From Helianthus annuus (lineage: Eukaryota; Streptophyta; Magnoliopsida; Asterales; Asteraceae): DNA of 64,000 bases. Below are positions 1-11,470 of the stretch, piece by piece. The translations under genes and the position numbers were made by a program. The stretch is taken from positions 121,678,326-121,742,325 of the forward strand of contig NC_035433.2 in assembly GCF_002127325.2 (NCBI RefSeq), read 5' to 3'. The notes under the pieces are model-generated. The model was not told the origin of the DNA and ran no database searches. It saw only the letters and a program-made list of their open reading frames with translations. Positions within the stretch are counted from its first letter, which is position 1. Each line of letters begins with the position of its first letter.

Positions 1-2279
1 AATACAGTTGAGATGGATAAGAGGAGCTGGCCATATTCATATAAATGGAACCGAGTATCAACTTAATCAAGCCCACTGGCACACCCCTACTGAACACACT
101 ATCAATAGCCGAATGTAACGCCCCAAAACCGAATTATTAATTTGCTAGTTTGTTATCATGTTTAACAAAAGGGGGTATAATAACTAGGTAAACCTAGTTA
201 AATGTCTAGCAAATTAAGTAAAGGATTGAAACTTGTGGTAACTATGATGGGTAATAAACTTGAGGGACTAGGATTGCCAAAGTTGAAAGTGAATTTAATT
301 AAAACAAAAATCTCACACACACAAGGTGTGTGTGTGCATGAGAACGATCAGGAGAAGGGAGTGAGGGGTGTAAACCCTAACCCTCAAGAAACCATCAAAT
401 TGAAGAAGGATTTCAACCTAAACTAATGCATGAACTCGTTTTCTTGATGATCTAGCCCAATTAAACATGTGGTAAGTTGTAATTTACGATTTAATGATCT
501 TGCTATGAAGTGGGTTATGAACAATCCATGAAATTGTACGAAATTGATCATGCACATGTGTTAGAATCACCATATAGAACATGAACTATGCAAGATTCTA
601 AGTAATTTGATGATTTTGGATGAAACCCACTTGTAGTGGTGAAGATGATGATATGGATAATCATACATGTTTAATTGTTGTGTAAAATTCATGTATGATG
701 TTGTATGTAATGAGTAATTGTTAGTTAATTTGGGTATATTATGAAAATTATATGATTCTAGTGGAACTTGACGATCTTGATATGAACTTGTAATATTATG
801 CATAAAATACTTGTACATTAGGCTTAGAAAGTAGTACGCACACCAAGTGTTTGATGAAATGTCTAAATGGAAATGATGTGTGAAATTGTATGCAAGTAAT
901 AGGTAATTTTATATAGAACGTGATAATAATGTATTTGATAGTAAACTAACATGAGAAGTGCGTTTTAGATATAGTTCATGCGGAGGCTATGTTGAAATGA
1001 TGTTGGGTTAGCTAAGTATGAGTTAAGGTGTTAGTTGTGAAGATATGAAAACGCTGGTGTGGAAGGAATGGATTATGTATGTACATGTGTATATAATTAG
1101 GTGATCATGTAGTTGAATATGTCATATAATACGATCATGAAATGAGTATAATGTTAATACTATGCTCTACCCTATTAAGATGGATACATGTTCATAAGTT
1201 GAAAGTGTGTAAGTAAGACAGTTGACTTTTTGAAAGTCAACAATGAATGAATAACATGGTTAGCCTTTCGGACACAATTATAATAGTAGAGAAGTAATGT
1301 GTTATGTACTAGATGATCTACATGTCGTGTACGATGATGATTGAGTTGCGAGAATGTGGAACAAGGTAACTTTTAGTCTATGCCTTATGTATGTGGTATT
1401 TGGTTAATAAAAATGCAAGTAATATATGAATGGAAGGAAATGAATGTTAGTATGAATGAGCATTTGTGCTAACCATAATGTGATTGTAATGACATGAAAG
1501 GATAGGGATCACATTAGCATGGACTCAAGAACGGAACGCTAACGGGTCAAGAGGAGGCGAGGAAGCAAGCTTGAACACGAACGCTTAAGGTAAGTGATTT
1601 CCGTAATCGCTTCTTAGTTGTTTACATAAAGATATGTGCTAGTTAATTAAGTATGATAGTTGAGGACAAATAAGGATGGTTCGTATGAAATCGATGATTT
1701 TCGCTAAGTAGAGGTAATGGATCAAAATGTGGTTTTATTACTATACCGGAAGGGTTGCGTAAGTGATGAATACGGTGCTATAACCGGGTATGGGTAGAAT
1801 GGTACATAAGCACGCTAATCAAGAATTAGAGGCGCGAATTAATAGTATAAATACCCGGTTGTGAGTTACGGTTAATGGACAATCAAGTTAGCAAGTTGAA
1901 ATTGTATTAACCAAGTTGTTTTCGTATAAATGAATGAAATGAATAAGTTTAACGCATACCGGGTATCGGGTACGTAAATCCCAAGTACGAAACCCCGGAT
2001 AATGTAAAAGTATTATGGTTATAAGGTTCGTGTAAGTTTTGGGCTAAAACGAATGAAATGTTTGATAAAAACATGAACGGGTCGAATAATTGTACATGAA
2101 TAATAAGCCGATAGCGTGTAAGTTAAGAATTTGCTTAATCCGGATACGGGATTTTAAGTTCATATGATAGAATGTGAATTTACAAGCATGTAAGAAGAAA
2201 CGGGAGGTTAAACGGGTAAACGGTTCAAAAGTTATGCGCGTTTTAGTGCGTACGGATGACGAAACGGATCTGCAGAAAA

Positions 2280-2445
2280 AGGGGTTTTCTAGAGGGCGTC
2301 GCCAACGGGGTTAGGGCCGTTGCCGACGGGCTCTAGAAAACCAATTTTCCTCCGACGCCTTATTTACCTGTCTACGGGTGTTTCTGGCTACGGGTAAATG
2401 CAAGGCCCGTCGCCGACGCCCCTAGGGCCGTCGGCGACGGCCTCC
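2280..2445. repeat. GC-rich palindromic block in the LTR
   Basis: Several variants of a GCCGTCGCCGACGGG-like motif, including the palindrome GGCCGTCGGCGACGGCC at 2426-2442, stand out from the AT-rich LTR. The same block recurs in the 3' LTR at about 7480-7640. Function unknown. Confidence 0.7.
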
Positions 2446-2649
2446 CCAAGTTCCAAAAGCTGAAATCTTGTTATTTAAGGTGATTTATGTATCGTAGGCT
2501 TCGGTTTGTCATCCGTGGTCTACGGCGGACCTTCCAAACATGATTTTGATGGTTCCTTAGATGTTTATGGGCTATAAAGCTAAGTCTAAGACCCATGTAA
2601 ATAATGAATGATTATGTAAGAGGTACGCGTGATCTAGCACGTGTACGTA

Positions 2650-3305
2650 AAGGTATGCATGTATGTAATGATGTAGGAAAGGTATGTACATATGTAGATG
2701 TGTATGTATGTATGTATAAAGATATGTACGAGTATATGCATGTATGTAATGATGTAGGAAAGGTATGTACATATGAAGATGTGTATGTATGTATGTATAA
2801 AGATATGTACGAGTATATGCATGTATGTAATGATGTAGGAAAGGTATGTACGAATGTAGATGTGTATGCGTGTATGTATAAAGATATGTACGAGTGTATG
2901 CATGTATGTAATGATGTAGGAAAGGTTGGTATGTATGTAGATGTGTATGTATGTATGTATAAAGATATGTACGAGTATATGCATGTATGTAATGATGTAG
3001 GAAAGGTATGTACGAATGTAGATGTGTATGTATGTATGTATAAAGATATGTACGAGTGTATGCATGTATGTAATGATGTAGGAAAGGTTTGTATGTATGT
3101 AGATGTGTATGTATGTATGTATGTATAAAGATATGTACGAGCGTATGCATGTATGTAAAGATGTAGGAAAGGTGCGTACGTATGTAGATGTGTATGTATG
3201 TATGTATGTATAAAGACATGTATGAGTGTATGCACATATGTAAAGTTGTAGGAAAGATATGTACGTATGTAGATGTGTATGTATGTATGTAAGTACGTAT
3301 GTATG
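2650..3305. repeat. 81-bp tandem array in the 5' LTR
   Basis: About eight units, each built around GTATGTAATGATGTAGG followed by TATG/TGTA-rich sequence and ATAAAGATATGTACGAG. Successive units begin near 2661, 2742 and 2823. Units differ by a few substitutions and by the number of GTAT steps. The matching array in the 3' LTR differs in length by 4 bp. Confidence 0.9.
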
Positions 3306-3753
3306 CATGATTTAGACACGTTGAGGGTTAATGTTATTAATGGTGTACCTTGAGAATGGAAAGTAATGCAGGTACATTATTGAAGCCTCACCAGGAAATG
3401 GATACGCAGATGAAATGCTTAAAGTTCAAAAGATGACAAAATATGAAGTGTACGCGAATGAATCTTGTTTATATAATGTGTGCTAATGTTATGAATGTAT
3501 GTGGTGAGTGCAGGTTGTACGGATAACGGGCGATTATCACAAGGATTAGAGATCGAAGACCGAGTCACAAGATAGATTGTACGCGAATAATTGAGTATGT
3601 ACTATTAGTAAACAGGACTTATGCTTTATCTTTGTAAAAGATACATATTAAAACGAACTTTCAAGTAAGTCAAGACGTTTGTAATGAACGAAATTTTATG
3701 GCACGAATTTCCGCTGTGACTTTTTGTCAAATACGAATTAGGGTCTTACAAGT

Positions 3754-3765
3754 TGGTATCAGAGC
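3754..3765 (+). other. Primer binding site (tRNA-iMet) of the LARD
   Basis: TGGTATCAGAGC lies three bases after the 5' LTR end. It is the standard complement to the 3' end of initiator-Met tRNA used by many plant Ty3 and Copia elements. Confidence 0.92.
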
Positions 3766-5268
3766 CCTGGTTTGAGAGAATCAAGTACAAGAAAGTAAGT
3801 ACTTAAACTCAAACTTGTGCGCTCTTATGATAAGGAACCCGTACAATCTAAGACTCGATCAAGATCCAAATGTAGAAGCGAATGTAAGTATGTACTTATG
3901 TATACGTATAAAGAAACTGACGGTATGTTATGTGCAAGGTAAGTATAAGTGTTTGAGGAAGATGACCCTTGAATGCAGTCTAGGATGAATGCTAAGGCAG
4001 GCAAGGATGCGAATGGACAGACGGACCCCAGGTACACAATGTTAATATGTATGGTACCGGTGTTAAAAGAAAAAGAAAGAAATCTCCTTGGCAGGGTAAG
4101 TACTAAATGGAAGACAGCGATATTGTCTTGATAAGATTGTAAGAATGTAGCACGAATTGAGACCCACTACTGCAGACATAAGGCGGTGATTACCTGAAGG
4201 CACGAAATTAGTATGTGAATTGCGCACCTGGCCAGTACGCAAGAAGCATATGACATTCGTGAGACCATGGTAATTATCGCAGGTATGTCCGTTAGAATTG
4301 GGTAGCAGGTGGGTGTGCGGGAGAAGTGGGTAGTAAGACTCTCGGGAAATTGAGAGTACTATGAAGGAATGAAAAACATGAATGATAAGAACGAAGAATG
4401 TTGAATCCGTAAGAAAGTACGGATCAACAATGTATGAATGCAATGCTTGAATCCGCGAGACGGATTCAAGGGATGAAAAGCGTATATGCAATGTTTGAAT
4501 CCGCGAGACGGATTCAAAGAATGAAAGATATGAATGCAATGCTTGAATCCGCGAGACGGATTCAAGGGATGAAAGGCGTAAATGCAATGTTTGAATCCGA
4601 GAGACGGATTCAAAGAAGGAAAGATGTGAATGCAATGTTTGAATCCGCGAAACGGATTCAAAACATAGAAGGTACGAAAAGTATGAATAATGTGTTCGAA
4701 TCCGCGAAACAGATTTAAGATATAAAAGATGAAGCTAGTCTACATAAGAAGAAGTCAATAGCTTGACCATGTATGCGTCAAACAAGTCATATAAGTAAAT
4801 GTAAAGCAAATGAACAAAAAAAAAGAAAGTATCCGAATGTGTAAGTAACGAAGGGATACGTATGGTATAAAAGACTATAGAAATGTAGAATGATGTTAGC
4901 TACGGAGTTAAGCACGTAGGTATGACGATGACATAGCAGTTTTGTTGTGATAACAAAACAAGAGTTAAATGTTATACAATGAGTCTATAGAATGGAATCT
5001 TAAAGGATGAGATGAAAGTACTAAATCCGTTAAAAACGGATCATATGAGTGTAAGTATTATTATAAGTTTGAATGAATATGTACATTAAACTGTTACTAA
5101 ACGGTCAAGGAAATGAGAATGTTAGGTGAAAATATGCCATGGGAAGTATACACTTGCTAAGAAGTTAATTGTATGAGTAAATACGAAATGAGATGAGATG
5201 ATTACTTATAATTATGATGTGATCATAAAGTCAAACAATGATAGGTGTATGTATAAATGGAAGTGAGA
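3766..5268 (+). other. LARD interior, no recognisable coding region
   Basis: Neither strand shows gag, protease, RT or integrase motifs. Short open frames exist only across the 48-bp repeats. The interior does carry a hairpin array (listed separately), with two diverged hairpins of the same kind near 4403-4427 and 5026-5046. Confidence 0.75.
4443..4720. repeat. 48-bp tandem repeat with a 9-bp-stem hairpin in each unit
   Basis: Six units, each with TTGAATCCG, a 5-nt loop (CGAGA or close) and CGGATTCAA, separated by 25 bases of ATGAAAG/AATGCAATG spacer. The first four units are regular and the last two degenerate. A 48-bp period keeps frames open on both strands (a 16-residue repeat if translated), but no start context or family match argues for a protein. 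Confidence 0.85.
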
Positions 5269-5308
5269 AAGGTTTCGGGGACGAAACCTCATTTAAGGGG
5301 GGTAGACT
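5269..5308 (+). other. Polypurine tract and upstream hairpin of the LARD
   Basis: GGTTTCGGGGACGAAACC forms a short hairpin, followed by TCATTTAAGGGGGGTAGACT directly before the 3' LTR. The same layout precedes the 3' LTRs of the Ty3 elements E and F in this window, which links the LARD to Ty3 chromoviruses. Confidence 0.85.
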
Positions 5309-8300
5309 TGTAACGCCCCAAAACCGAATTATTAATTTGCTAGTTTGTTATCATGTTTAACAAAAGGGGGTACAATAACTAGGTTAGTAAACCTAGTTAA
5401 ATGTCTAGCAAATTAAGTAAAGGATTGAAACTTGTGGTAACTATGATGGGTAATAAACTTGAGGGACTAGGATTGCCAAAGTTGAAAGTGAATTTAATTA
5501 AAACAAAAATCTCACACACACAAGGTGTGTGTGTGCGTGAGAACGATCAGGAGAAGGGAGTGAGGGGTGTAAACCCTAACCCTCAAGAAACCATCAAATT
5601 GAAGAAGGATTTCAGCCTAAACTAATGCATGAACTCGTTTTCTTGATGATCTAGCCCTATTAAACATGTGGTAAGTTGTAATTTACGATTTAATGATCTT
5701 GCTATGAAGTGGGTTATGAACAATCCATGAAATTGTAAGAAATTGATCATGTACATGTGTTAGAATCACCATATAGAACATGAACTATGCAAGATTCTAA
5801 GTAATTTGATGATTTTGGATGAAACCCACTTGTAGTAGTGAAGATGATGATATGGATAATCATACATGTTTAATTGTTGTGTAAAATTCATGTATGATGT
5901 TGTATGTAATGAGTAATTGTTAGTTAATTTGGGTATATTATGAGAATTATATGATTCTAGTGGAACTTGACGATCTTGATATGAACTTGTAATATTATGC
6001 ATAAAATACTTGTACATTAGGCTTAGAAAGTAGTACGCACACCAAGTGTTTGATGAAATGTCTAAATGGAAATGATGTGTGAAATTGTATGCAAGTAATA
6101 GGTAATTTTATATAGAACGTGATAATAATGTATTTGATAGTAAACTAACATGAGAAGTGTGTTTTAGATATAGTTCATGCGGAGGCTATGTTGAAATGAT
6201 GTTGGGTTAGCTAAGTATGAGTTAAGGTGTTAGTTGTGAAGATATGAAAACGCTGGTGTGGAAGGAATGGATTATGTATGTACATGTGTATATAATTAGG
6301 TGATCATGTAGTTGAATATGTCATATAATACGATCATGAAATGCGTATAATGTTAATACTATGCTCTACCATATTAAGATGGATACATGTTCATAAGTTG
6401 AAAGTGTGTAAGTAAGACAGTTGACTTTTTGAAAGTCATCAATGAATGAATAACATGGTTAGCCTTTCGGACACAATTATAATAGTAGAGAAGTAATGTG
6501 TTATGTACTAGATGATCTACATGTCGTGTACGATGATGATTGAGTTGCGAGAATGTTAAACAAGGTAACTTTTAGTCTATGCCTTATGTATGTGGTATTT
6601 GGTTAATAAAAATGCAAGTAATATATGAATGGAAGGAAATGAATGTTAGTATGAATGAGCATTTGTGCTAACCATAATGTGATTGTAATGACATGAAAGG
6701 ATAGGGATCACATTAGCATGGACTCAAGAACGGAACGCTAACGGGTCAAGAGGAGGCGAGGAAGCAAGCTTGAACACAAACGCTTAAGGTAAGTGATTTC
6801 GGTAATCACTTCTTAGTTGTTTACATAAAGATATGTGCTAGTTAATTAAGTATGATAATTGAGGACAAATAAGGATGGTTCGTATGAAATCGATGATTTT
6901 CGCTAAGTAGAGGTAATGGATCAAAATGTGGTTTTATTACTATACCGGAAGGGTTGCGTAAGTGATGAATACGGTGCTATAACCGGGTATGGGTAGAATG
7001 GTACATAAGCACGCTAATCAAGAATTAGAGGCGCGAATTAATAGTATAAATACCCGGTTGTGAGTTACGGTTAATGGACAATCAAGTTAGCAAGTTGAAA
7101 TTGTATTAACCAAGTTGTTTTCGTATAAATGAATGAAATGAATAAGTTTAACGCATACCGGGTATCGGGTACGTAAATCCCAAGTACGAAACCCCGGATA
7201 ATGTAAAAGTATTATGGTTATAAGGTTCGTGTAAGTTTTGGGCTAAAACGAATGAAATGTTTGATAAAAACATGAACGGGTCGAATAATCGTACATGAAT
7301 AATAAGCCGATAGCGTGTAAGTTAAGAATTTGCTTAATCCGGATATGGGATTTTAAGTTCATATGATAGAATGTGAATTTACAAGCATGTAGGAAGAAAC
7401 GGGAGGTTAAACGGGTAAACGGTTCAAAACTTATGCGCGTTTTAGTGCGTACGGACGACGAAACGGATCTGCAGAAAAAGGGGTTTTCTAGAGGGCGTCG
7501 CCGACGGGGTTAGGGCCGTCGCCGACGGGCTCTAGAAAACCAATTTTCCTCCGACGCCTTATTTACCTGTCTACGGGTGTTTCTGGCTACGGGTAAATGC
7601 AAGGCCCGTCGCCAACACCCCTAGGGCCGTCGGCGACGGCCTCCCCAAGTTCCAAAAGCTGAAATCTTGTTATTTAAGGTGATTTATGTATTGTAGGCTT
7701 CGGTTTGTCATCCGTGGTCTACGGCGGACCTTCCAAACATGATTTTGATGGTTCCTTAGATGTTTATGGGCTATAAAGCTAAGTCTAAGACCCATGTAAA
7801 TAACGTATGATTATGTAAGAGGTACGCGTGATCTAGCACGTGTACGTAAAGGTATGCATGTATGTAATGATGTAGGAAAGGTATGTACATATGTAGATGT
7901 GTATGTATGTATGTATAAAGATATGTACGAGTATATGCATATATGTAATGATGTAGGAAAGGTATGTACATATGAAGATGTGTATGTATGTATGTATAAA
8001 GATATGTACGAGTATATGCATGTATGTAATGATGTAGGAAAGGTGTGTACGAATGTAGATGTGTATGCGTGTATGTATAAAGATATGTACGAGTGTATGC
8101 ATGTATGTAATGATGTAGGAAAGGTTGGTATGTATGTAGATGTGTATGTATGTATGTATAAAGATATGTACGAGTATATGCATGTATGTAATGATGTAGG
8201 AAAGGTATGTACGAATGTAGATGTGTATGCATGTATGTATGTATAAAGATATGTACGAGTGTATGCATGTATGTAATGATGTAGGAAAGGTTTATATGTA

Positions 8301-8945
8301 TGTAGATGTGTATGTATGTATGTATAAAGATATGTACGAGCGTATGCATGTATGTAAAGATGTAGGAAAGGTGCGTACATATGTAGATGTGTATGTATGT
8401 ATGTATAAAGACATGTATGAGTGTATGCACGTATGTAAAGTTGTAGGAAAGATATGTACGTATGTAGATGTGTATGTATGTATGTAAGTACGTATGTATG
8501 CATGATTTAGACACGTTGAGGGTTAATGTTATTAATGGTGTACCTTGAGAATGGAAAGTAATGCAGGTACATTATTGAAGCCTCACCAGGAAATGGATAC
8601 GCAGATGAAATGCTTAAAGTTCAAAAGATGACAAAATGTGAAGTGTACGCGAATGAATCTTGTTTATATAATGTGTGCTAATGTTATGAATGTATGTGGT
8701 GAGTGCAGGTTGTACGGATAACGGGCGATTATCACAAGGATTAGAGATCGAAGACCGAGTCACAAGATAGATTGTACGCGAATAATTGAGTATGTACTAT
8801 TAGTAAACAGGACTTATGCTTTATCTTTGTAAAAGATACATATTAAAACGAACTTTCAAGTAAGTCAAGACGTTTGTAATGAACGAAATTTTATGGCACG
8901 AATTTCCGCTGCGACTTTTTGTCAAATACGAATTAGGGTCTTACA
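5309..8945 (+). repeat. 3' LTR of the LARD
   Basis: Same length (3637 bp) as the 5' LTR despite small indels: four extra bases near 5381 are balanced by differences inside the 81-bp array at about 7850-8500. Ends TCTTACA next to the ccgaa target duplication. Confidence 0.93.
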
Positions 8946-9457
8946 CCGAAGGTTTATATAAAAATTTTATTAAAATAAGCAAAATATTCATCTCCAAAAT
9001 TCATTTTAATTACCAAGAAACTAACATTTCATATATCTAATGACAATATAATTTCTTACATGCATAGATTTAATCTCGAGCTACACTTGGTTCATCAGAG
9101 TATAGACGCAAAGGTTGCAGTGGTTGGAATCCTATACAAAATTGGTCGCCCCAATTTTTTTTTTAGCCACGGTATGTTAAGTAATCATTTTCTTAACTAA
9201 TATTGTAGTGTAACCAATAATTTTCTGTACACAAAATCTCTAAGTCTGTATTTTTTTTAATATATGTGATCAGATGGAACCATATTTAAAAGCAGTGTCA
9301 TCTACAAGAGAAGTTGAAAAAAGCGTGGGAATAATAGACCCCCGACAAATAAAATTTGGGAGTAGAAAATATTATGGATATATTGGCTCACTTACTACTC
9401 CACCATGCGACCAAAATGTTATATGGACCATTGTTAGAAAGGTAAAAAATATATATA

Positions 9458-9687
9458 TGTTGTGAAACAACGACCTACTAGCGACTAGTATATGAACTAA
9501 AGCGCAAATATCAAAGGAACATAGAGAGAAAGATAGAATAGAGAATTGTTATTCATTGAGATATATACACCATATACAAATGCCACTATATATAGGCATA
9601 TACATTAATACAAAAGAACTTAAAGAGATGGGAGTTATAGGAGTTGTGTATGTGGAAAGTCACCTTATAAATGATGCATTCATAACA
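9458..9687 (-). repeat. 3' LTR (element sense) of the Copia element
   Basis: 230 bp, identical by eye to the partner LTR. Next to it inside the element, two diverged copies of a roughly 75-bp motif (about 9733-9806 and 9843-9915) share the text AAAACCTT...GGGACAAAAC and AAGGGAAAAAGAGTGCA. Confidence 0.9.
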
Positions 9688-11039
9688 CCCCCCCCCCCTT
9701 GACTATCCACATACCTTTAATACGCTTGGTGATGCTGCCTCGTTAAAAACCTTGCTAGGAAAACCCAGTGGGACAAAACCTCAGCTAAGGGAAAAAGAGT
9801 GCAGCGCGTATTTTATCCTCCTGATACTTTTGGATCAGGTATGTTGCCTCATTAAAAACCTTACTAAGAAAACCCAATGGGACAAAACTTAGTTAAGGGA
9901 AAAAGAGTGCAACTTGAATAAGTCCCCCCCTCATTTTAACATGTGTCCTTTAAGTGACGTATGTCCATCTTCCTTGAAAGTCGAATAAAGCCTTGTTGCT
10001 TGATCCCTTAATGTGCAATCCTTTATGTCGAGCAATGTTGTATAATCTTCTAACGAGACTTTAGGTGCCTCTTTCCAAAAATTATCATACGTCCACGACT
10101 GTGTTTCGTTACATTCCTGCATCTACAAGACTAACCAAACTTGTTTTGATGGGTTATAAAATATAATCAAATATTGTTTATACCTAAAATGTTTCTTTGA
10201 ACTCATTCCAATGTCTCTTCGCTTGACAAAGGTTATAATCATGACAATAATCTCAAGTAAAAGATATTATAACCATACATAGCTAGCAAAACATATTAAT
10301 GCACTTATGCATTTAACGATGGTACTTCAAGAATGAGAATCTCTACTTTGGTAGGAGATGATAATATGCATTTCTTATAACAAATGACTTAACAACCTTT
10401 AACATACTTTAAGGTTCAACTATGTCCATATTAAAATATCCAAACATCATCTTCTAGATGTACTTGAGGGATTAGTAAAATATAATTACATATATACTCG
10501 AACTGCAGTTCGAGTAATAATTAGACCGTGCCAAGGTCATTCAAAAATTCTCCCTCTAAAAGCTCGACAATTTCTCTCAATGATGCCTAGACATCATTAC
10601 TGTAAATTGCGATTATAGTGAACTTTTAAAAGTAGAATGTTCATAAAACATGGCTAATTTAATCAAACTTATATCCCTCTTTATGTGAATATCTCGAGTT
10701 GTACAACACTCGACCCAACTATTTTAGTCCATACGTATTTTGTCAACTTCATATAATATAATACGTTCTTGTGGTTTTGACATCATTAATTCTTCTAGGA
10801 TTATCAATCCATGAGGGAATTCTTTCCATCTTCTCCAAATATGCATGTGCTTTCATTCTTAGAAGTTTTGCTATATAAACTTGCCCTTTTAACACATTAA
10901 TATCTGTATTATATGCAAAAATATCAAGAACACTTGCTTTTATCTCCAAAATCCATATTGTACCATGTTTGTACACTGTGTACATTGAGATTCCATAATA
11001 ACCAGGTACACATTTTCTATGTATGTTTATTGGAGTATT

Positions 11040-11470
11040 GGTGCACTATAATTACATCCATAAGGTGTTTCAATTAACCTCTTAAGCATTCAAATGCTTT
11101 AGGATACTCATGGGGAGCTCCAATTATATTCAATTCAATATACTCATGGGGAGTTCCAATTATATTCAATTCAATAACATATACAACATGTATATGTATT
11201 CAGATCTGAATTTATATAATAATCATAATATTCTCGAGAACTTATTTTATATGACTTAGTATCAAGTGATACATAACTTTCCTAAGACGCATGTCAATTC
11301 TCTTTTATATATTACCAGACTAACAAGATATTGGAAACTCAATGCATCCACCACTGGAGAATACGTTTTCTCATAATCAATCATAGGTCTTTGTGAAAAT
11401 TCTTGTGCCACCAATTTTGACTTATATCACTTAATTTGATTTTCACATGATTCGCATAAAAGACACTTTT
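11040..11470 (-). pseudogene. Copia reverse transcriptase remnant
   Basis: On the minus strand about 11,460 to 11,350 reads YKSKLVAQEFSQRP and then IDYEKTYSPVVDA, the start of the Copia RT domain. Further on, about 11,200-11,080, ELNIIGTPHEY corresponds to the block around the YVDD active site, with the two Asp missing. A roughly 48-bp segment is tandemly duplicated there. The region between the two blocks is deleted or scrambled. It is a relic without catalytic capacity. Confidence 0.75.

Larger units (their letters stand above)
114..3750 (+). repeat. 5' LTR of the LARD
   Basis: Starts TGTAACGCCCC and ends GGGTCTTACA. It contains a GC-rich palindromic block near 2280-2445 and an 81-bp tandem array near 2650-3300. 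The open frames across the array on both strands come from the period being a multiple of three and are not genes. Confidence 0.93.
114..8945 (+). mobile_element. Non-autonomous LTR retrotransposon (LARD-type), complete with TSD
   Basis: Two 3637-bp LTRs (TGTAACGCCCC...TCTTACA) flank a 1558-bp interior with no gag or pol. The 5-bp target duplication ccgaa is at 109-113 and 8946-8950. A tRNA-iMet primer site directly follows the 5' LTR and a polypurine tract precedes the 3' LTR, setting plus orientation. By eye the LTRs are about 99 % identical, so the insertion is fairly recent. Priming signals resemble Ty3 elements of the Tekay/Del kind; which autonomous partner drives it is not visible here. 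Confidence 0.93.

Noticed and set aside
202..426. 74-codon frame starting MSSKLSKGLKL, also at 5401-5625
   Set aside because: Lies inside each LTR, short, no recognised domain, and conservation between copies is only LTR identity.
2572..3319. Long Tyr/His/Thr-rich and Val/Cys/Tyr-rich open frames on both strands
   Set aside because: They follow the 81-bp LTR tandem repeat, whose length is a multiple of three, and recur in the other LTR at 7771-8514.
4063..4718. Frames across the 48-bp hairpin repeats on both strands
   Set aside because: Open only because the 48-bp unit is a multiple of three; no family match.
9931..10122. 63-codon minus-strand frame (LDIKDCTLRDQATRLY)
   Set aside because: Located downstream of the decayed Copia pol; I could not match it to RNase H or another domain.
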